A program made the position numbers and the translations under genes. Positions 42,564 to 51,271 of a stretch of 64,000 nucleotides of DNA are shown one piece after another (position 1 is the first letter of the stretch; each line of letters opens with the position of its first letter). This DNA is from Paraconexibacter sp040581415 (GTDB taxonomy: Bacteria > Actinomycetota > Thermoleophilia > Solirubrobacterales > Solirubrobacteraceae). Where the stretch lies: positions 744,001-808,000 of the forward strand of contig NZ_CP114014.1 in assembly GCF_040581415.1 (NCBI RefSeq), in the 5' to 3' direction. The notes below the pieces were generated by a model. It was given only the letters and a program-made list of their open reading frames with translations, ran no database searches and had not been told where the DNA came from.

Positions 42564-44156
42564 TCAGATGACGGCGGCCACCCGGGCGGGGTTGCGGATG
42601 AAGTCCGCGCAGCGCTCGCCGATCATCAGGGTGGGGGCGTGGGTGTTGCCGCGGGTGATCGTCGGCATCGCGGAGGCATCGGCGATTCGCAGCCCCTCGA
42701 CGCCGTAAACGCGCAGTTCGGCGTCGCAGGCGCCGTTCTCAGGGGCGCCCATGCGAGCCGAGCAGGCGGGGTGGTAGGTGTGCTCGACGGTGTGGCGGAC
42801 GTACTCGGCGATGGCCTCGTCGGTGCGGACCCACAGGCCTGGGTTGATCTCGGCGCCGCGGATGCCGTCCATCGCCGGCTGGGAGACGATCTCGCGGGCC
42901 CTGTGGACGCCCGCGACCATCGCCCGGATCTCGGAGTCGTGGCTGAGCATGCGCAGCGAGATCCGCGCCTTCTCCTTCGGGCTCGGTGAGCTGATCATCA
43001 CCGAGCCGCGGCTGAACGGGGCGACGTAGGAGAGGCCGAGGGAGAACGCCGGCCGGGGATGCTCGCGCTTGCCGTGCTCCCAGAAGAACAGCGGGGCGAC
43101 GACGATCTCCATGTCCGGGGCCGGGAGCGAGGAGTCGGTGCGGAAGAACGCCAGCGCCTCGCCGACGTTGCTCGTGAGCTTACCCTTGCGCGTGGTGACC
43201 CAGCGCGCGAGGTGCTTGGGGTGGCTGAGGTCGGCGAGCCCGATCTCCTCCCCTTTGAGCTCCCAGTTGAGGAACTGGAACGGGTGCTCCATGAGGTTGC
43301 GCCCGACGGCTGGGAGGTCGACCTGGACGGGCACGCCGACCTGCGCGAGGTGCTCGGCCGGCCCGATCCCGGAGCGCTGCAGGATCTCGGGGGTGCCGAA
43401 GGCGCCGGCGCTGAGGACGATCTCCTCAGCTGCGGCGAACCGCTCGATGCGCTTGCCGAACGACACCTCGACGGCGGTCGCGTGGCCGCCTTCGAGGATC
43501 ACGCGGTGCACGAGCGCGCCGGTCTTGATGATGAGGTTCGGGCGGCTCCGCGCCGGCCCGAGGAACGCGGTCGCGGCGTCGTGGCGCATGCCGCGCTTCT
43601 GGTTGACCTGCGTGAGGGCGACGCCGTCTTGCTGGGCGCCGTTGAGGTCCTCGAGGCGGTCGAAGCCGGCCTCCACGCAGGCGTCGACGATCGTGTGGGT
43701 GATCGGGTCGGCGTTGCAGGTCTGCACATGCATCGGGCCGCCTGTGCCGTGGTAGGGGCCGCTGAGGTCGCCGTTGTCCTCGGTGCGGGTGAAGTACGGC
43801 AGGACCTCGTCGGCGCTCCAGCCGGGCGCGCCGTCCTGCGCCCAGGAGTCGTAGTCGTAGCGGTTGCCGCGCACGTACATCATCGCGTTCATCGAGGAGC
43901 AGCCGCCCATGAGCTTGCCGCGGGGCTCGTGGAGGCTGCGGCCAAAGAGGTTCTCCTCGGGCTCGGTCCAGTACTCCCAGTCGAGCTTCGTGTTGAACTG
44001 CGCGGAGAACGCGGCCGGCGCCTTGACCGAGAGGCGCTTGTTGTGGCCGCCGGCCTCGAGCAGCAGGACCCGTCGGTCGGGGTCTTCGCTGAGGCGGGCG
44101 GCGACGACGCTGCCGGCCGCGCCCGCTCCGATGACGATGACGTCGAAGGTGTCCAT
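42564..44156 (-). CDS. GMC-family FAD oxidoreductase (choline dehydrogenase-like)
   Basis: This 530-residue flavoenzyme has the FAD motif GAGAAGSVVAARL at about residue 11, the GMC signature PRGKLMGGCSSMNAM, a second signature LSAGAFGTPEILQRSGIGP, and the catalytic His in YHPACSARMG with a partner Asn in RGNTHAP. It oxidises primary or secondary alcohols. AGGAG lies upstream. It follows the second P450 by 27 bases, so the P450 could hydroxylate and this enzyme oxidise the alcohol formed. It is a paralogue of the GMC gene at 61.3 kb. Confidence 0.92.
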   Translation of the reverse strand: MDTFDVIVIGAGAAGSVVAARLSEDPDRRVLLLEAGGHNKRLSVKAPAAFSAQFNTKLDWEYWTEPEENLFGRSLHEPRGKLMGGCSSMNAMMYVRGNRYDYDSWAQDGAPGWSADEVLPYFTRTEDNGDLSGPYHGTGGPMHVQTCNADPITHTIVDACVEAGFDRLEDLNGAQQDGVALTQVNQKRGMRHDAATAFLGPARSRPNLIIKTGALVHRVILEGGHATAVEVSFGKRIERFAAAEEIVLSAGAFGTPEILQRSGIGPAEHLAQVGVPVQVDLPAVGRNLMEHPFQFLNWELKGEEIGLADLSHPKHLARWVTTRKGKLTSNVGEALAFFRTDSSLPAPDMEIVVAPLFFWEHGKREHPRPAFSLGLSYVAPFSRGSVMISSPSPKEKARISLRMLSHDSEIRAMVAGVHRAREIVSQPAMDGIRGAEINPGLWVRTDEAIAEYVRHTVEHTYHPACSARMGAPENGACDAELRVYGVEGLRIADASAMPTITRGNTHAPTLMIGERCADFIRNPARVAAVI

Positions 44157-44182
44157 GTGCTCGAGGCTCCTCGGGTTCTCGC

Positions 44183-45433
44183 TTAGGCGCCGGCGTTGAG
44201 CTGGACGGGCAATGTGGTGAGCTGGTTGACGAAGATCGCCGTCGCGTACCGCGGCGTGGCGTCGAACTCCATGTTCGGGTACCGCTTGAGGGTCTCCTCG
44301 AACAGCACCTTCAGCTCAAGCCGCGCGAGCGCGGTCCCGAGGCAGAAGTGGCGGCCGCCGGCCCCGAACGCCTGGTGCTCGGGGTTGCGCTCGACCTGGA
44401 AGTCGTCGGGGTTCTCGTAGACGGCCTCGTCGTACCCGGTCGACGGGTACCACATCATCACCTTGTCGCCCTTCTTGATCGGGCAGCCGCCGAGCTCGGT
44501 GTCCGCCGTGGCGGTCCGGCGGAAGTGCGCGAACGCGGGGAACATCCGCAGGCACTCCTCGACCATGCTCGGGATCAGCGACGGGTCGGCAACGACCTTC
44601 TCCCGCTCCGTGGGGTTCTCGATGAGGGCCTTGATGCCGGAGCAGAACGTCGACTTGGTCGAGTCGTTGCCGGCGGTGACCAGCAGGATGAAGCCCATGA
44701 CGATCTCCCAGTCGCTGAGCTTGTCGCCGTCAATCTCTGCGTTGACGAGGATGCTCATCAGATCGTCAGTGGGGGTCTCGCGACGTGCGTCGATCAGCAC
44801 CTGACATTTCTGCACGATCTCGGGGATGACCTTCTCGATGACGTTGTCAGGGCCTTCGGGGTTCATCTCGGCGTCGTCGCCGCCGACGAGCATGTTCATG
44901 AGGTGCGCCCACATGGCGTCGTCCTCAGGGGCAATGCCCATGAAGTTGCCGATCACGCGGGAGACGACTGGAGCGGCAACATCGGTGACGATGTCGCACG
45001 TCTCCCGGCCCTGCAGCGTCTCGAGCTGAGCGACGGTGATCTGGCGGATGACATCCTCGTGCTCGGCGATCCGCTTCGGTGTGAACCCGCGCTGGAAGAG
45101 CTGCTTCAGCCGGCCGTGCTTCGGCGGGTCCATGCCGATGAACATGCCGTTCTGGACCTCGAGCTGGACCCACGGCATCCCGACCATGCCGCCGAGCTCC
45201 GAGGAGTACAGCTGGTAGTTGCGGCTGACCTCGTGCACGAGCTCCTGGTTGGTCACCGACCAGAAGCCGGGCTCGTCGGGAAAGCTCGTCATCCCCGAGC
45301 TCCAGTGCACGGGGCATGCGCTGCGCAGCTGCTTGAAGAGCCCCAGCGGTGCGCCTGCGCGCCAGTGCTCGGGGTCGGCGACCCGGACGTCCTTCAGGTC
45401 GTGCTGCGTCTCGGTCTGCTCGGACACGCTCAT
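44183..45433 (-). CDS. cytochrome P450
   Basis: This 416-residue P450 has heme motif FGAGGRHFCLG with Cys364, K-helix EECLRMF and I-helix TAGNDSTKS. It is clearly paralogous to the P450 at 39.8 kb. The ATG at 45433 has GAGGAG upstream; upstream in-frame sequence is non-coding. A TTGACA hexamer (minus strand, 45499-45494) is a possible -35 element. Together with the downstream GMC gene it forms a two-step oxidation operon. It diverges from the TetR gene, its probable regulator. Electron-transfer partners are not encoded nearby. Confidence 0.93.
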   Translation of the reverse strand: MSVSEQTETQHDLKDVRVADPEHWRAGAPLGLFKQLRSACPVHWSSGMTSFPDEPGFWSVTNQELVHEVSRNYQLYSSELGGMVGMPWVQLEVQNGMFIGMDPPKHGRLKQLFQRGFTPKRIAEHEDVIRQITVAQLETLQGRETCDIVTDVAAPVVSRVIGNFMGIAPEDDAMWAHLMNMLVGGDDAEMNPEGPDNVIEKVIPEIVQKCQVLIDARRETPTDDLMSILVNAEIDGDKLSDWEIVMGFILLVTAGNDSTKSTFCSGIKALIENPTEREKVVADPSLIPSMVEECLRMFPAFAHFRRTATADTELGGCPIKKGDKVMMWYPSTGYDEAVYENPDDFQVERNPEHQAFGAGGRHFCLGTALARLELKVLFEETLKRYPNMEFDATPRYATAIFVNQLTTLPVQLNAGA

Positions 45434-45518
45434 GGTGGCTCTCCTCGGTTCGTTTTCGCGATTGGGCCCAACATCCCACACTGCTTTACACCCTGTCAAC
45501 CATCAATGTCATGCAGTA

Positions 45519-46172
45519 ATGTCCTGGCGCATGTCAGTGCTTTCGCGTCGCTCGGCGCTTCCGGAGGAGCAACGCGGGCGAACCCGGGAGGCGATCCTGG
45601 CCGCGACGCGTGATCTGCTCGCCGATGGACGGGCCTTCGCGGAGCTGAGCGTCGGCGAGATCTCGATCGGCGCCGGCGTTTCGCGGCCGACGTTCTACGC
45701 CTACTTCCAGGACAAGCGCGACCTCGTCCTCAGCCTCGGCAGCGAGCTGGAGGCCGACGTGCGCGCCGTGGCCGGACCGTGGCTGCGCGACGAGGACGAC
45801 GATCTGCGCGCCACGCTGGACGCCGTGTTGCACAGCTTTCGTACCCACGGCGCGACGCTCGGGGCGATCGTCGAGGCCGCGACATACGACCCCGAGGTTG
45901 CGACGTTCTGGCGCGACTTCCACGAGTGGTTCCTCGTCAACGCTGCCGAGCGCGCCCGCCGTGCCGACCCGGCCCTCGCGGCAGCCGACGCCGAAGCCCT
46001 CGCGTACAGCCTGGTGTGGATGACCGAGCGCTGCCTGACCGAGCACCTCAGCGCGCAGCGCGTCGAGGAAGAGCCGCTGCTGAACGCGATCGAGCGCCTG
46101 TGGCGCTCGGCCATCCCGGCAGCTGGGGCGCCCCTCAATCGCGCGCGGGTCGTGCGCCCCCCATCGGCGTAG
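45519..46172 (+). CDS. TetR family transcriptional regulator (EthR-like)
   Basis: This protein of 213-217 residues has the TetR head GRTREAILAATRDLLADGRAFAELSVGEISIGAGVSRPTFYAYFQDKRDLV and a helical ligand domain rich in Trp and Phe (RDFHEWF, VWMTERCL), which suits a hydrophobic ligand. Two in-frame ATGs (45519, 45531) are possible starts; neither has a good ribosome site. It diverges from the P450-GMC operon over 85 bases and probably represses it. Confidence 0.88.
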   Translation: MSWRMSVLSRRSALPEEQRGRTREAILAATRDLLADGRAFAELSVGEISIGAGVSRPTFYAYFQDKRDLVLSLGSELEADVRAVAGPWLRDEDDDLRATLDAVLHSFRTHGATLGAIVEAATYDPEVATFWRDFHEWFLVNAAERARRADPALAAADAEALAYSLVWMTERCLTEHLSAQRVEEEPLLNAIERLWRSAIPAAGAPLNRARVVRPPSA

Positions 46173-46204
46173 CGGCGCCGCCGACCGTACGGGGGCCGGT
46201 CCCG

Positions 46205-47425
46205 TCACGGTGCGTCGCCTGAGGGCAGCGCGGCGAGGCGCAGGTACTTGGAGACGGCCTCCGCCCGGTTGGACGCGCGCAGCTTCCGGAGGATCTGCTT
46301 GACGTGCGACTTGATCGTTCCCTCGGTCACGACCAGTCGCGCAGCGATCTCGCGGTTGCGAGCGCCTGTGGCCAGGAGCTCGATCACCTCGAGCTCGCGC
46401 TTGGTCAGCAGGGACTCGAGCCGCCCGCCGCGGCACGGTTCGGGGACGCGCTCCACGGTGGCGTACGCCTGCTCCCGCGGGCGTTGGGGGCTCATCCGCA
46501 CGCGGTCGAGCGTCAGCTCGTCCAGCTGCGACGCGAGGGCGGCCGTCGTCGATCGGACGAGTCGGGTCTGCGCGCGCAGGCGGCCGGCGAGCACGGTGCG
46601 CTGAACGAGCGCTCCGAAGGTCTCGGCAAAAGCGGACAGCGCGTCGCGGTCAAGCTTGTCCGGGTGTCGGCCCGAGAGGTGGTAGTCGGCGTGGATGAAG
46701 CCGATGACCTCGCCCTCAGGCATGATCGGTGCGGCGACGTACGACCGCGTGGCCGACGCTGCGGCGAGGTGCGGGTCCATACGCGGGTGGTCTTGGGCGC
46801 CGAGCACGAGGAGCGCGGCCCGGCGGCGCAGGATGTCGCACTCCAGCGTGCGGTGGGTCAACAGCTCCGGGTCCGGGCCCAGGGCTGCGAGGAGGGCGTC
46901 GCCGGCTGCCGGGTCGCCACGGACGTAGGCACTCACCGGGAGCCACTGCGAGTCGTTCACCTGCGAGACGAGTACGCGATCAAAACCAAGGGCCAGGCCG
47001 ACCTCCTTCGGCGCGACCTGGAGGAGTTCGCCCGCCGACTGGACCTCGCGCAGCCTCGTGAGGCTCTCCCGCGTGGCCGCGATCACCATGACGCGCTGGT
47101 CGGCGCGGTAGGCGCATACCTCGCGGTAGACGGCAGTGAGCTCGCCCACCACGAGGCGGCGGTCGGTCGCCCGTGGCAGCCCGAGCGCACGGTCCATTAG
47201 GCCGGCGAGCACCGCGAGCGCCGCGTCCACGTCGGCGGGCGCGCGGGGTGCAGTGCTGCCGTGGTCACCGAGGGCGGATGTCGCGGTGGCGAGTGCCGCG
47301 TTCACACGCGCGCGGAGTTCGGTGCTGCGCAGTGGCGTGGCACGGGCGGGCCGCTCCGGCTCGCTTGCCGCGCGTTCCGGCCATTGCAGCGTGAGCGGTG
47401 GCGGCGGCGAGACGGTGGCCCTCAT
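46205..47425 (-). CDS. GAF-domain LuxR-type transcriptional regulator
   Basis: This 406-residue protein has a variable N-terminal helical part (to about 130), a GAF-like sensor domain (about 135-300; YVAAPIMPEGEVIGFIHADYH) and a C-terminal LuxR helix-turn-helix (about 340-400; LTKRELEVIELLATGARNREIAARL). It lacks a receiver domain. The start at ATG 47425 has AAAGGGA upstream. It is paralogous to the regulator at 49.6 kb, with matching GAF core and HTH (LRASNRAEAVSKYLR versus LGASNRAEAVAKFLR). It diverges from the PucR gene. The GAF ligand is unknown. Confidence 0.88.
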   Translation of the reverse strand: MRATVSPPPPLTLQWPERAASEPERPARATPLRSTELRARVNAALATATSALGDHGSTAPRAPADVDAALAVLAGLMDRALGLPRATDRRLVVGELTAVYREVCAYRADQRVMVIAATRESLTRLREVQSAGELLQVAPKEVGLALGFDRVLVSQVNDSQWLPVSAYVRGDPAAGDALLAALGPDPELLTHRTLECDILRRRAALLVLGAQDHPRMDPHLAAASATRSYVAAPIMPEGEVIGFIHADYHLSGRHPDKLDRDALSAFAETFGALVQRTVLAGRLRAQTRLVRSTTAALASQLDELTLDRVRMSPQRPREQAYATVERVPEPCRGGRLESLLTKRELEVIELLATGARNREIAARLVVTEGTIKSHVKQILRKLRASNRAEAVSKYLRLAALPSGDAP

Positions 47426-47570
47426 CGATCCCTTTCGTCCATGAGACCAAGTTTCGCCGCCCTGCCGCGCCGACGTTTGGGTGAGCTTCGACGGTTCGCG
47501 GTCCGTTCTCGTCGGATCGACGAAGTTGCGGTGCTTGCTGGCGCGTTGGCGGGTGTGGGATGGTCGTTTC

Positions 47571-48857
47571 GTGCCGTTGGGGACGCAGACATCCGGCAGC
47601 GCCCTCGCGAGCCGTTCGCCCGCATGCGCGTCCCTCATTACGAGAGTGGCCGGTGACATCGATGCCCGCATCGAGCAGATCGCTCTCGACCTGCAGACGG
47701 TGGTCCTCGGCGAGATTCCGGCGTTGGCGCAGCGCCCCGCCCTGAAGGAAGGTCTGATGGACGTCGCCCGCGGCAGCGCCACGTTGCTGACGGCGATGGC
47801 ACGCTCGTGGAGCGATCCGGCCGTCGTCGCACCTCCTCAGGACTCGTTGGACTGGGCACGGAGCCTGGTCGAGCACGGGCTCCCGAGTGACACGCTCCTC
47901 CGGGTCTTTCGGGTCGGCCAGGCGCGCTACCAGGCTGAATGGCACCGTGCGCTCACCGCAAGCGGGGCCACGCCGCTGGTGATCCTGGAGGCGGTACAAG
48001 CGATCTCGGCGTTCTCCTTCAAATGGGTGGACGCGATCTCGGGTCCGCTCACGGACGCGCACGTAGAGGAAACGGCTCGCCGGCTGCGCGGCATCGATGC
48101 GGTGCGCAGCGCAGAACTGGCACGAGTCCTTCGCGGTGACCACGTCGACGAGACCGTCGCCAGCGGCCGGCTCGGCTACGACCTGCGACGCGAGCACACC
48201 GCGGTGCATCTGTGGGTCGAACCAGGGGCGCCGGGACAGGCCCGGGATCGGCTCGAGGCGGTTCTAGCCGAGATCCATCAGCAGGTCGACGGCCAGTCGC
48301 GCGCGCGGCCGCTAACGGCGCGCGTGTCGCCGGCGCACCTCCGTGCCTGGTTCATGGGGCCGATCGCGACGCCGTCCGCCGCTAACCTTGACGCGCTGCT
48401 TCGGCCCGACGGCATCCGTGCGGCGGTCGGGACGCGCGGGACGGGTTTGGCCGGCTTCATACGCACTGCGGATGAAGCCGAGCGCGCGCAGCGGGTCGCG
48501 ACGTTGCTGCGCTTCGACCGGACGCTCACGCGCTTTTCGGACGTCGCCGTCGTCGATCTCCTGACCCGTGACGTTGACGCTGCGCGGCGCTTCGCCGTCG
48601 CGACGCTTGGCCCGTTGGGCGAGGACCGCGTCGGCCCGCGCCGTCTGCTGGCGACGCTGGCCTGCTTCTACGGACAGCGACAGAGCTACGCGCAGACGGC
48701 GCGGGCACTCGGGCTTCACGTGAACACCGTCGCCTACCGCGTGCGCCGCGCGGCGGAGCTCAGCGGCTTCGACGACGCGACGGCCGGCCCGCTGCACGCG
48801 GCGACGCTGCTGGCGCCCCTGATCGACGGCGACCCCCATTCATCGGGGTCGCGGTGA
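47571..48857 (+). CDS. PucR/CdaR-type helix-turn-helix regulator
   Basis: This protein of about 428 residues has an N-terminal helical RsbRD-like sensor segment (ITRVAGDIDARIEQIALDLQ), a central GGDEF-like degenerate domain and the C-terminal PucR helix-turn-helix (YAQTARALGLHVNTVAYRVRRAAELSG). The regulator at 55.2 kb shares the same domain order. The start is uncertain: GTG 47571 is chosen because the protein then begins at the same place as its 55.2 kb relative; the frame is open to 47481. These regulators usually activate catabolic genes in response to a metabolite. Confidence 0.82.
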   Translation: MPLGTQTSGSALASRSPACASLITRVAGDIDARIEQIALDLQTVVLGEIPALAQRPALKEGLMDVARGSATLLTAMARSWSDPAVVAPPQDSLDWARSLVEHGLPSDTLLRVFRVGQARYQAEWHRALTASGATPLVILEAVQAISAFSFKWVDAISGPLTDAHVEETARRLRGIDAVRSAELARVLRGDHVDETVASGRLGYDLRREHTAVHLWVEPGAPGQARDRLEAVLAEIHQQVDGQSRARPLTARVSPAHLRAWFMGPIATPSAANLDALLRPDGIRAAVGTRGTGLAGFIRTADEAERAQRVATLLRFDRTLTRFSDVAVVDLLTRDVDAARRFAVATLGPLGEDRVGPRRLLATLACFYGQRQSYAQTARALGLHVNTVAYRVRRAAELSGFDDATAGPLHAATLLAPLIDGDPHSSGSR

Positions 48858-48872
48858 CCATCGCTGACGCCG

Positions 48873-49373
48873 CTACCCGGCCCCGCGGTCGTCGGACCTG
48901 ATGAGGTTCTCCGCCGCCGCCATGTTCTGGAAGTCGCCGACCAAGCGGCGGGCGATCGGAACGATGCGCAGCAGCTTGCGCACGGGGCCTGCGAACTCGA
49001 TTTTGCCCTTCATGATGCCCATGGCCAGATGCATCTCCCCGGTCCAGAAGCGCAGGACGTCGTCGGTGTCGATCCAGAGCTCGATCTCGGGCTGACCGAT
49101 CGGCCCCTCGGCCACTTCGATCGGGACCCGGTCGAACAGCAAGGTGAGGGTGAGGTGCTGCGGGGAGTCACGAAGGTGGACGTGGGTGACCGTCTGCGCG
49201 AAGGCGAGGCGCTCGCCGATCTCGCCGTGCGTGGCAGCGACGTTCATGATCCGCTCGAAGGCACTGAAGACGGCCTGCGCCTGTTCGGCGGTCGGCGGCT
49301 CGGCGGTCGGGCGACCGGCGGGTTGCGACGCGACCAGCGTCGGCGTTGCGTGGGACTGATCCTTATCAGGCAT
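48873..49373 (-). CDS. SCP2 sterol-binding-domain protein (stand-alone)
   Basis: This 166-residue protein consists of a short acidic/Pro-Thr head and an SCP2-like domain (about 50-155; VLRFWTGEMHLAMGIMKGKIEFAGPVRKLL). SCP2 domains bind lipids or fatty acyl-CoA in a hydrophobic tunnel. GGAGG precedes the ATG at 49373. It lies between a PucR and a GAF-LuxR gene and has a relative at 50.6 kb. It could carry the hydrophobic substrate of the oxidation genes or deliver a signal to the GAF sensors; both are inference. Confidence 0.82.
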   Translation of the reverse strand: MPDKDQSHATPTLVASQPAGRPTAEPPTAEQAQAVFSAFERIMNVAATHGEIGERLAFAQTVTHVHLRDSPQHLTLTLLFDRVPIEVAEGPIGQPEIELWIDTDDVLRFWTGEMHLAMGIMKGKIEFAGPVRKLLRIVPIARRLVGDFQNMAAAENLIRSDDRGAG

Positions 49374-49439
49374 GCGACCTCCGTTCGGTACTTCGCCGCT
49401 AAAGCTCGACGGTAGGCGGCGCGGTGTCGCGGTGATAGT

Positions 49440-49473
49440 GGCCGGAAGGTGCGACGTCATCGCCCGTTCGATC
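49440..49473 (+). promoter_or_regulatory. bipartite motif, copy C (between SCP2 and GAF-LuxR genes)
   Basis: The half-sites GCCGGAAGG and CCCGTTCGATC, separated by 14 bases, resemble the bipartite motif at 51.0, 55.0 and 56.9 kb. It lies between the divergent starts of the SCP2 gene (49373) and the GAF-LuxR gene (49595). This is the weakest of the four copies. Confidence 0.35.
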
Positions 49474-49594
49474 ACCTGCCCGCGCCGCGCGCGCCCGGTC
49501 GCCGAGCGCTGCTTTCGTCGAACCGACCAAATCCCGCCGCAGAAGCCGCTCGACAGCCCAACATCGTCGTCGGAAACGGCGGCAGAGTAGCCAG

Positions 49595-50551
49595 ATGCGA
49601 GCGGCGCCGGACAGTCAGGTCAGCGACACGCGTTCGGCGTCGGTCATCTCGCCGGTCGCGGTCGACGACGGCGTGCGACTGCACCGGGCGTTCCGCGGGA
49701 TGTCCTGCGCGCTCGCCGAGTTGCGCGAGATGGAGGTGCCGGACCAGTTGTTCGACGCCGTGGCGATCGCCGCCAGCCGGAAGTGTGGGTTCGATCGTTG
49801 CATCGTGTTCGTCGTCGTGGGTGACGAACTGGTGGCCCAGAGCGTGTACTTCCACGGGCATGAGGAGTGGGCAGCCGACGCCCTCCGCGTCGGCAAGGAG
49901 CCGCGCGGCAGACCGCACTTGCGCGAGTTCATCGTCGAGACCGAGCTTGTGCGCCGCCGGTCCGCCGCGATCGTGGCCGACGCCCAGAACGACCCTCACA
50001 CGCCGCGGGCGCTGGTGGAGCTGACCCAGACGCGCGGGTATGTCGCCGCGCCGATCCTGTGCGAGGACCAGGTCATCGGGTTCCTGCACGCCGACCACCA
50101 CTTTCACGACCGGGAGGTCGGTGAGATCGACAGGACGATTCTGTCCGCGTTCGTCATCGGGGTGGGCTTGATTCTGGAGCGCCAGGTCTTGCGTCGGCAC
50201 CTCGAGCGCCAGCGCGCGCAGCTCCAGGCGCTGTCCGGCGAGATCTCCGCCGTCGCGCAGACGGCAGCGGTGATCGACTTCCAGGTGCACCCGGGTGCCG
50301 CGGAGGCGGGGCCGCAGCGGGCGATCGACCTCGTCTGGGATCCCGCGGTGCGCGAGTGTCTCAGCGTCCGCGAGCGCGAGGTCATCCAGCTGCTGGTCGC
50401 CGGCGCGACGAACGCCGTGATCGCGCGGCGGCTCTTTATCAGCGAGAGCACCGCGAAAGCGCACGTCCACCACATCCTTAAGAAGCTCGGCGCGTCCAAC
50501 CGCGCGGAGGCGGTCGCGAAGTTCCTGCGTGCCGCGCCGCCCCCGTCGTAG
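49595..50551 (+). CDS. GAF-domain LuxR-type transcriptional regulator
   Basis: This 318-residue protein has a GAF-like domain (about 45-210; GYVAAPILCEDQVIGFLHADHH) and a LuxR helix-turn-helix at the C-terminus (about 255-312; LSVREREVIQLLVAGATNAVIARRL). It is shorter than its paralogue at 46.2 kb, lacking most of the N-terminal helical part. It converges on the second SCP2 gene with 11 bases between. The pairing of GAF-LuxR with SCP2 occurs on both sides of 49.5 kb, which suggests a shared sensing job. Confidence 0.88.
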   Translation: MRAAPDSQVSDTRSASVISPVAVDDGVRLHRAFRGMSCALAELREMEVPDQLFDAVAIAASRKCGFDRCIVFVVVGDELVAQSVYFHGHEEWAADALRVGKEPRGRPHLREFIVETELVRRRSAAIVADAQNDPHTPRALVELTQTRGYVAAPILCEDQVIGFLHADHHFHDREVGEIDRTILSAFVIGVGLILERQVLRRHLERQRAQLQALSGEISAVAQTAAVIDFQVHPGAAEAGPQRAIDLVWDPAVRECLSVREREVIQLLVAGATNAVIARRLFISESTAKAHVHHILKKLGASNRAEAVAKFLRAAPPPS

Positions 50552-50562
50552 GTCGCCGTCGC

Positions 50563-50967
50563 TCAGAGGGCGGCGACCTCGTCCTTCTCCGCAGTCAGCT
50601 CGCAGTAGATCGGAAACATGGGGCGGGTGAGGGGGACCAGTTTTAGGATCTTGTTGACCGGCCCCTTGCTCTTGGCCCGGCCACGTGCGAGCGCTGCCGC
50701 GAGGTTGAGCTCACCCCGCCAGTACTGGTTGGCGAGATCGGCGGACAGCGTGAGGGTGACGACCGGGACGACCTCGGTGTCGCCCTCGATGACCTCGATC
50801 GGGTCCGCCAGCCGCACGGTTGTCTGGCATTCCGGATCGTCGTAGCGCAGCTGCAGCACGATGTCCGCGGCCATCAGCGCCGGACCGACCTCAGGGTGGA
50901 CCGCGGCCTCGCGCCAGACCCCGGCGAGGTACTTGTAGGCGTCGGCTGGATCAGCGAAGTAGGGCAT
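50563..50967 (-). CDS. SCP2 sterol-binding-domain protein (stand-alone)
   Basis: This 134-residue protein is almost entirely an SCP2-like domain (about 10-130; NQYWRGELNLAAALARGRAKSKGPVNKIL). Compared with the SCP2 protein at 48.9 kb it lacks the Pro/Thr head but shares the W-x-G-E-x-x-x-A and KGPV-type motifs. It probably binds a hydrophobic ligand in the cytoplasm. Copy A of the bipartite motif lies 38 bases upstream of its start. Confidence 0.82.
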   Translation of the reverse strand: MPYFADPADAYKYLAGVWREAAVHPEVGPALMAADIVLQLRYDDPECQTTVRLADPIEVIEGDTEVVPVVTLTLSADLANQYWRGELNLAAALARGRAKSKGPVNKILKLVPLTRPMFPIYCELTAEKDEVAAL

Positions 50968-51271
50968 GAGGCGACGCTAAGCCGGGCCTCGCACCGCGAC
51001 TATTGACCGAAGGAACCGCAGGCGTGACCCGATCGGGTAGACATCGTCAGCGTCCCAGCAACTGACGCGCCCGACGTCATTCGTGCCTCCACCGAGCTCA
51101 ACGAGCTTCCCGGCCCGGTGGCGACGGTTCAGCGCGGCCTCCCACGTGAACCGGATAGCCGCTGGCGGCCTGCACGGAGACCGGTGGCGTGAGCCGGCGG
51201 CCAGCGGCGCTTGGCACTGCAGCCATCCTGGCGGCGTCTCAGCATTGAACGATCTCGCGCGGTCCGGCTGG
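50968..51271. other. gene-free stretch with bipartite motif, copy A
   Basis: No gene is seen in these 304 bases. The stretch holds copy A of the bipartite motif (51005-51034). A plus-strand frame from about 51035 to 51200 stays open but has no start codon and I do not call it. It separates the regulatory block from the metal/metalloid block. Confidence 0.5.
51005..51034 (+). promoter_or_regulatory. bipartite motif, copy A (upstream of SCP2 gene)
   Basis: GACCGAAGGA (51005-51014) and TGACCCGATC (51025-51034) have the same spacing as the copy before prmA. The second half is identical in ten of ten bases and the first in nine of ten, and GCGACTATT just upstream also resembles GCGATAT there. Orientation relative to the SCP2 gene is opposite to that at prmA. 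Confidence 0.45.

Noticed and set aside
51035..51200. Open plus-strand frame of about 54 codons between SCP2 and permease genes
   Set aside because: It has no start codon, no ribosome site and no recognisable motif.
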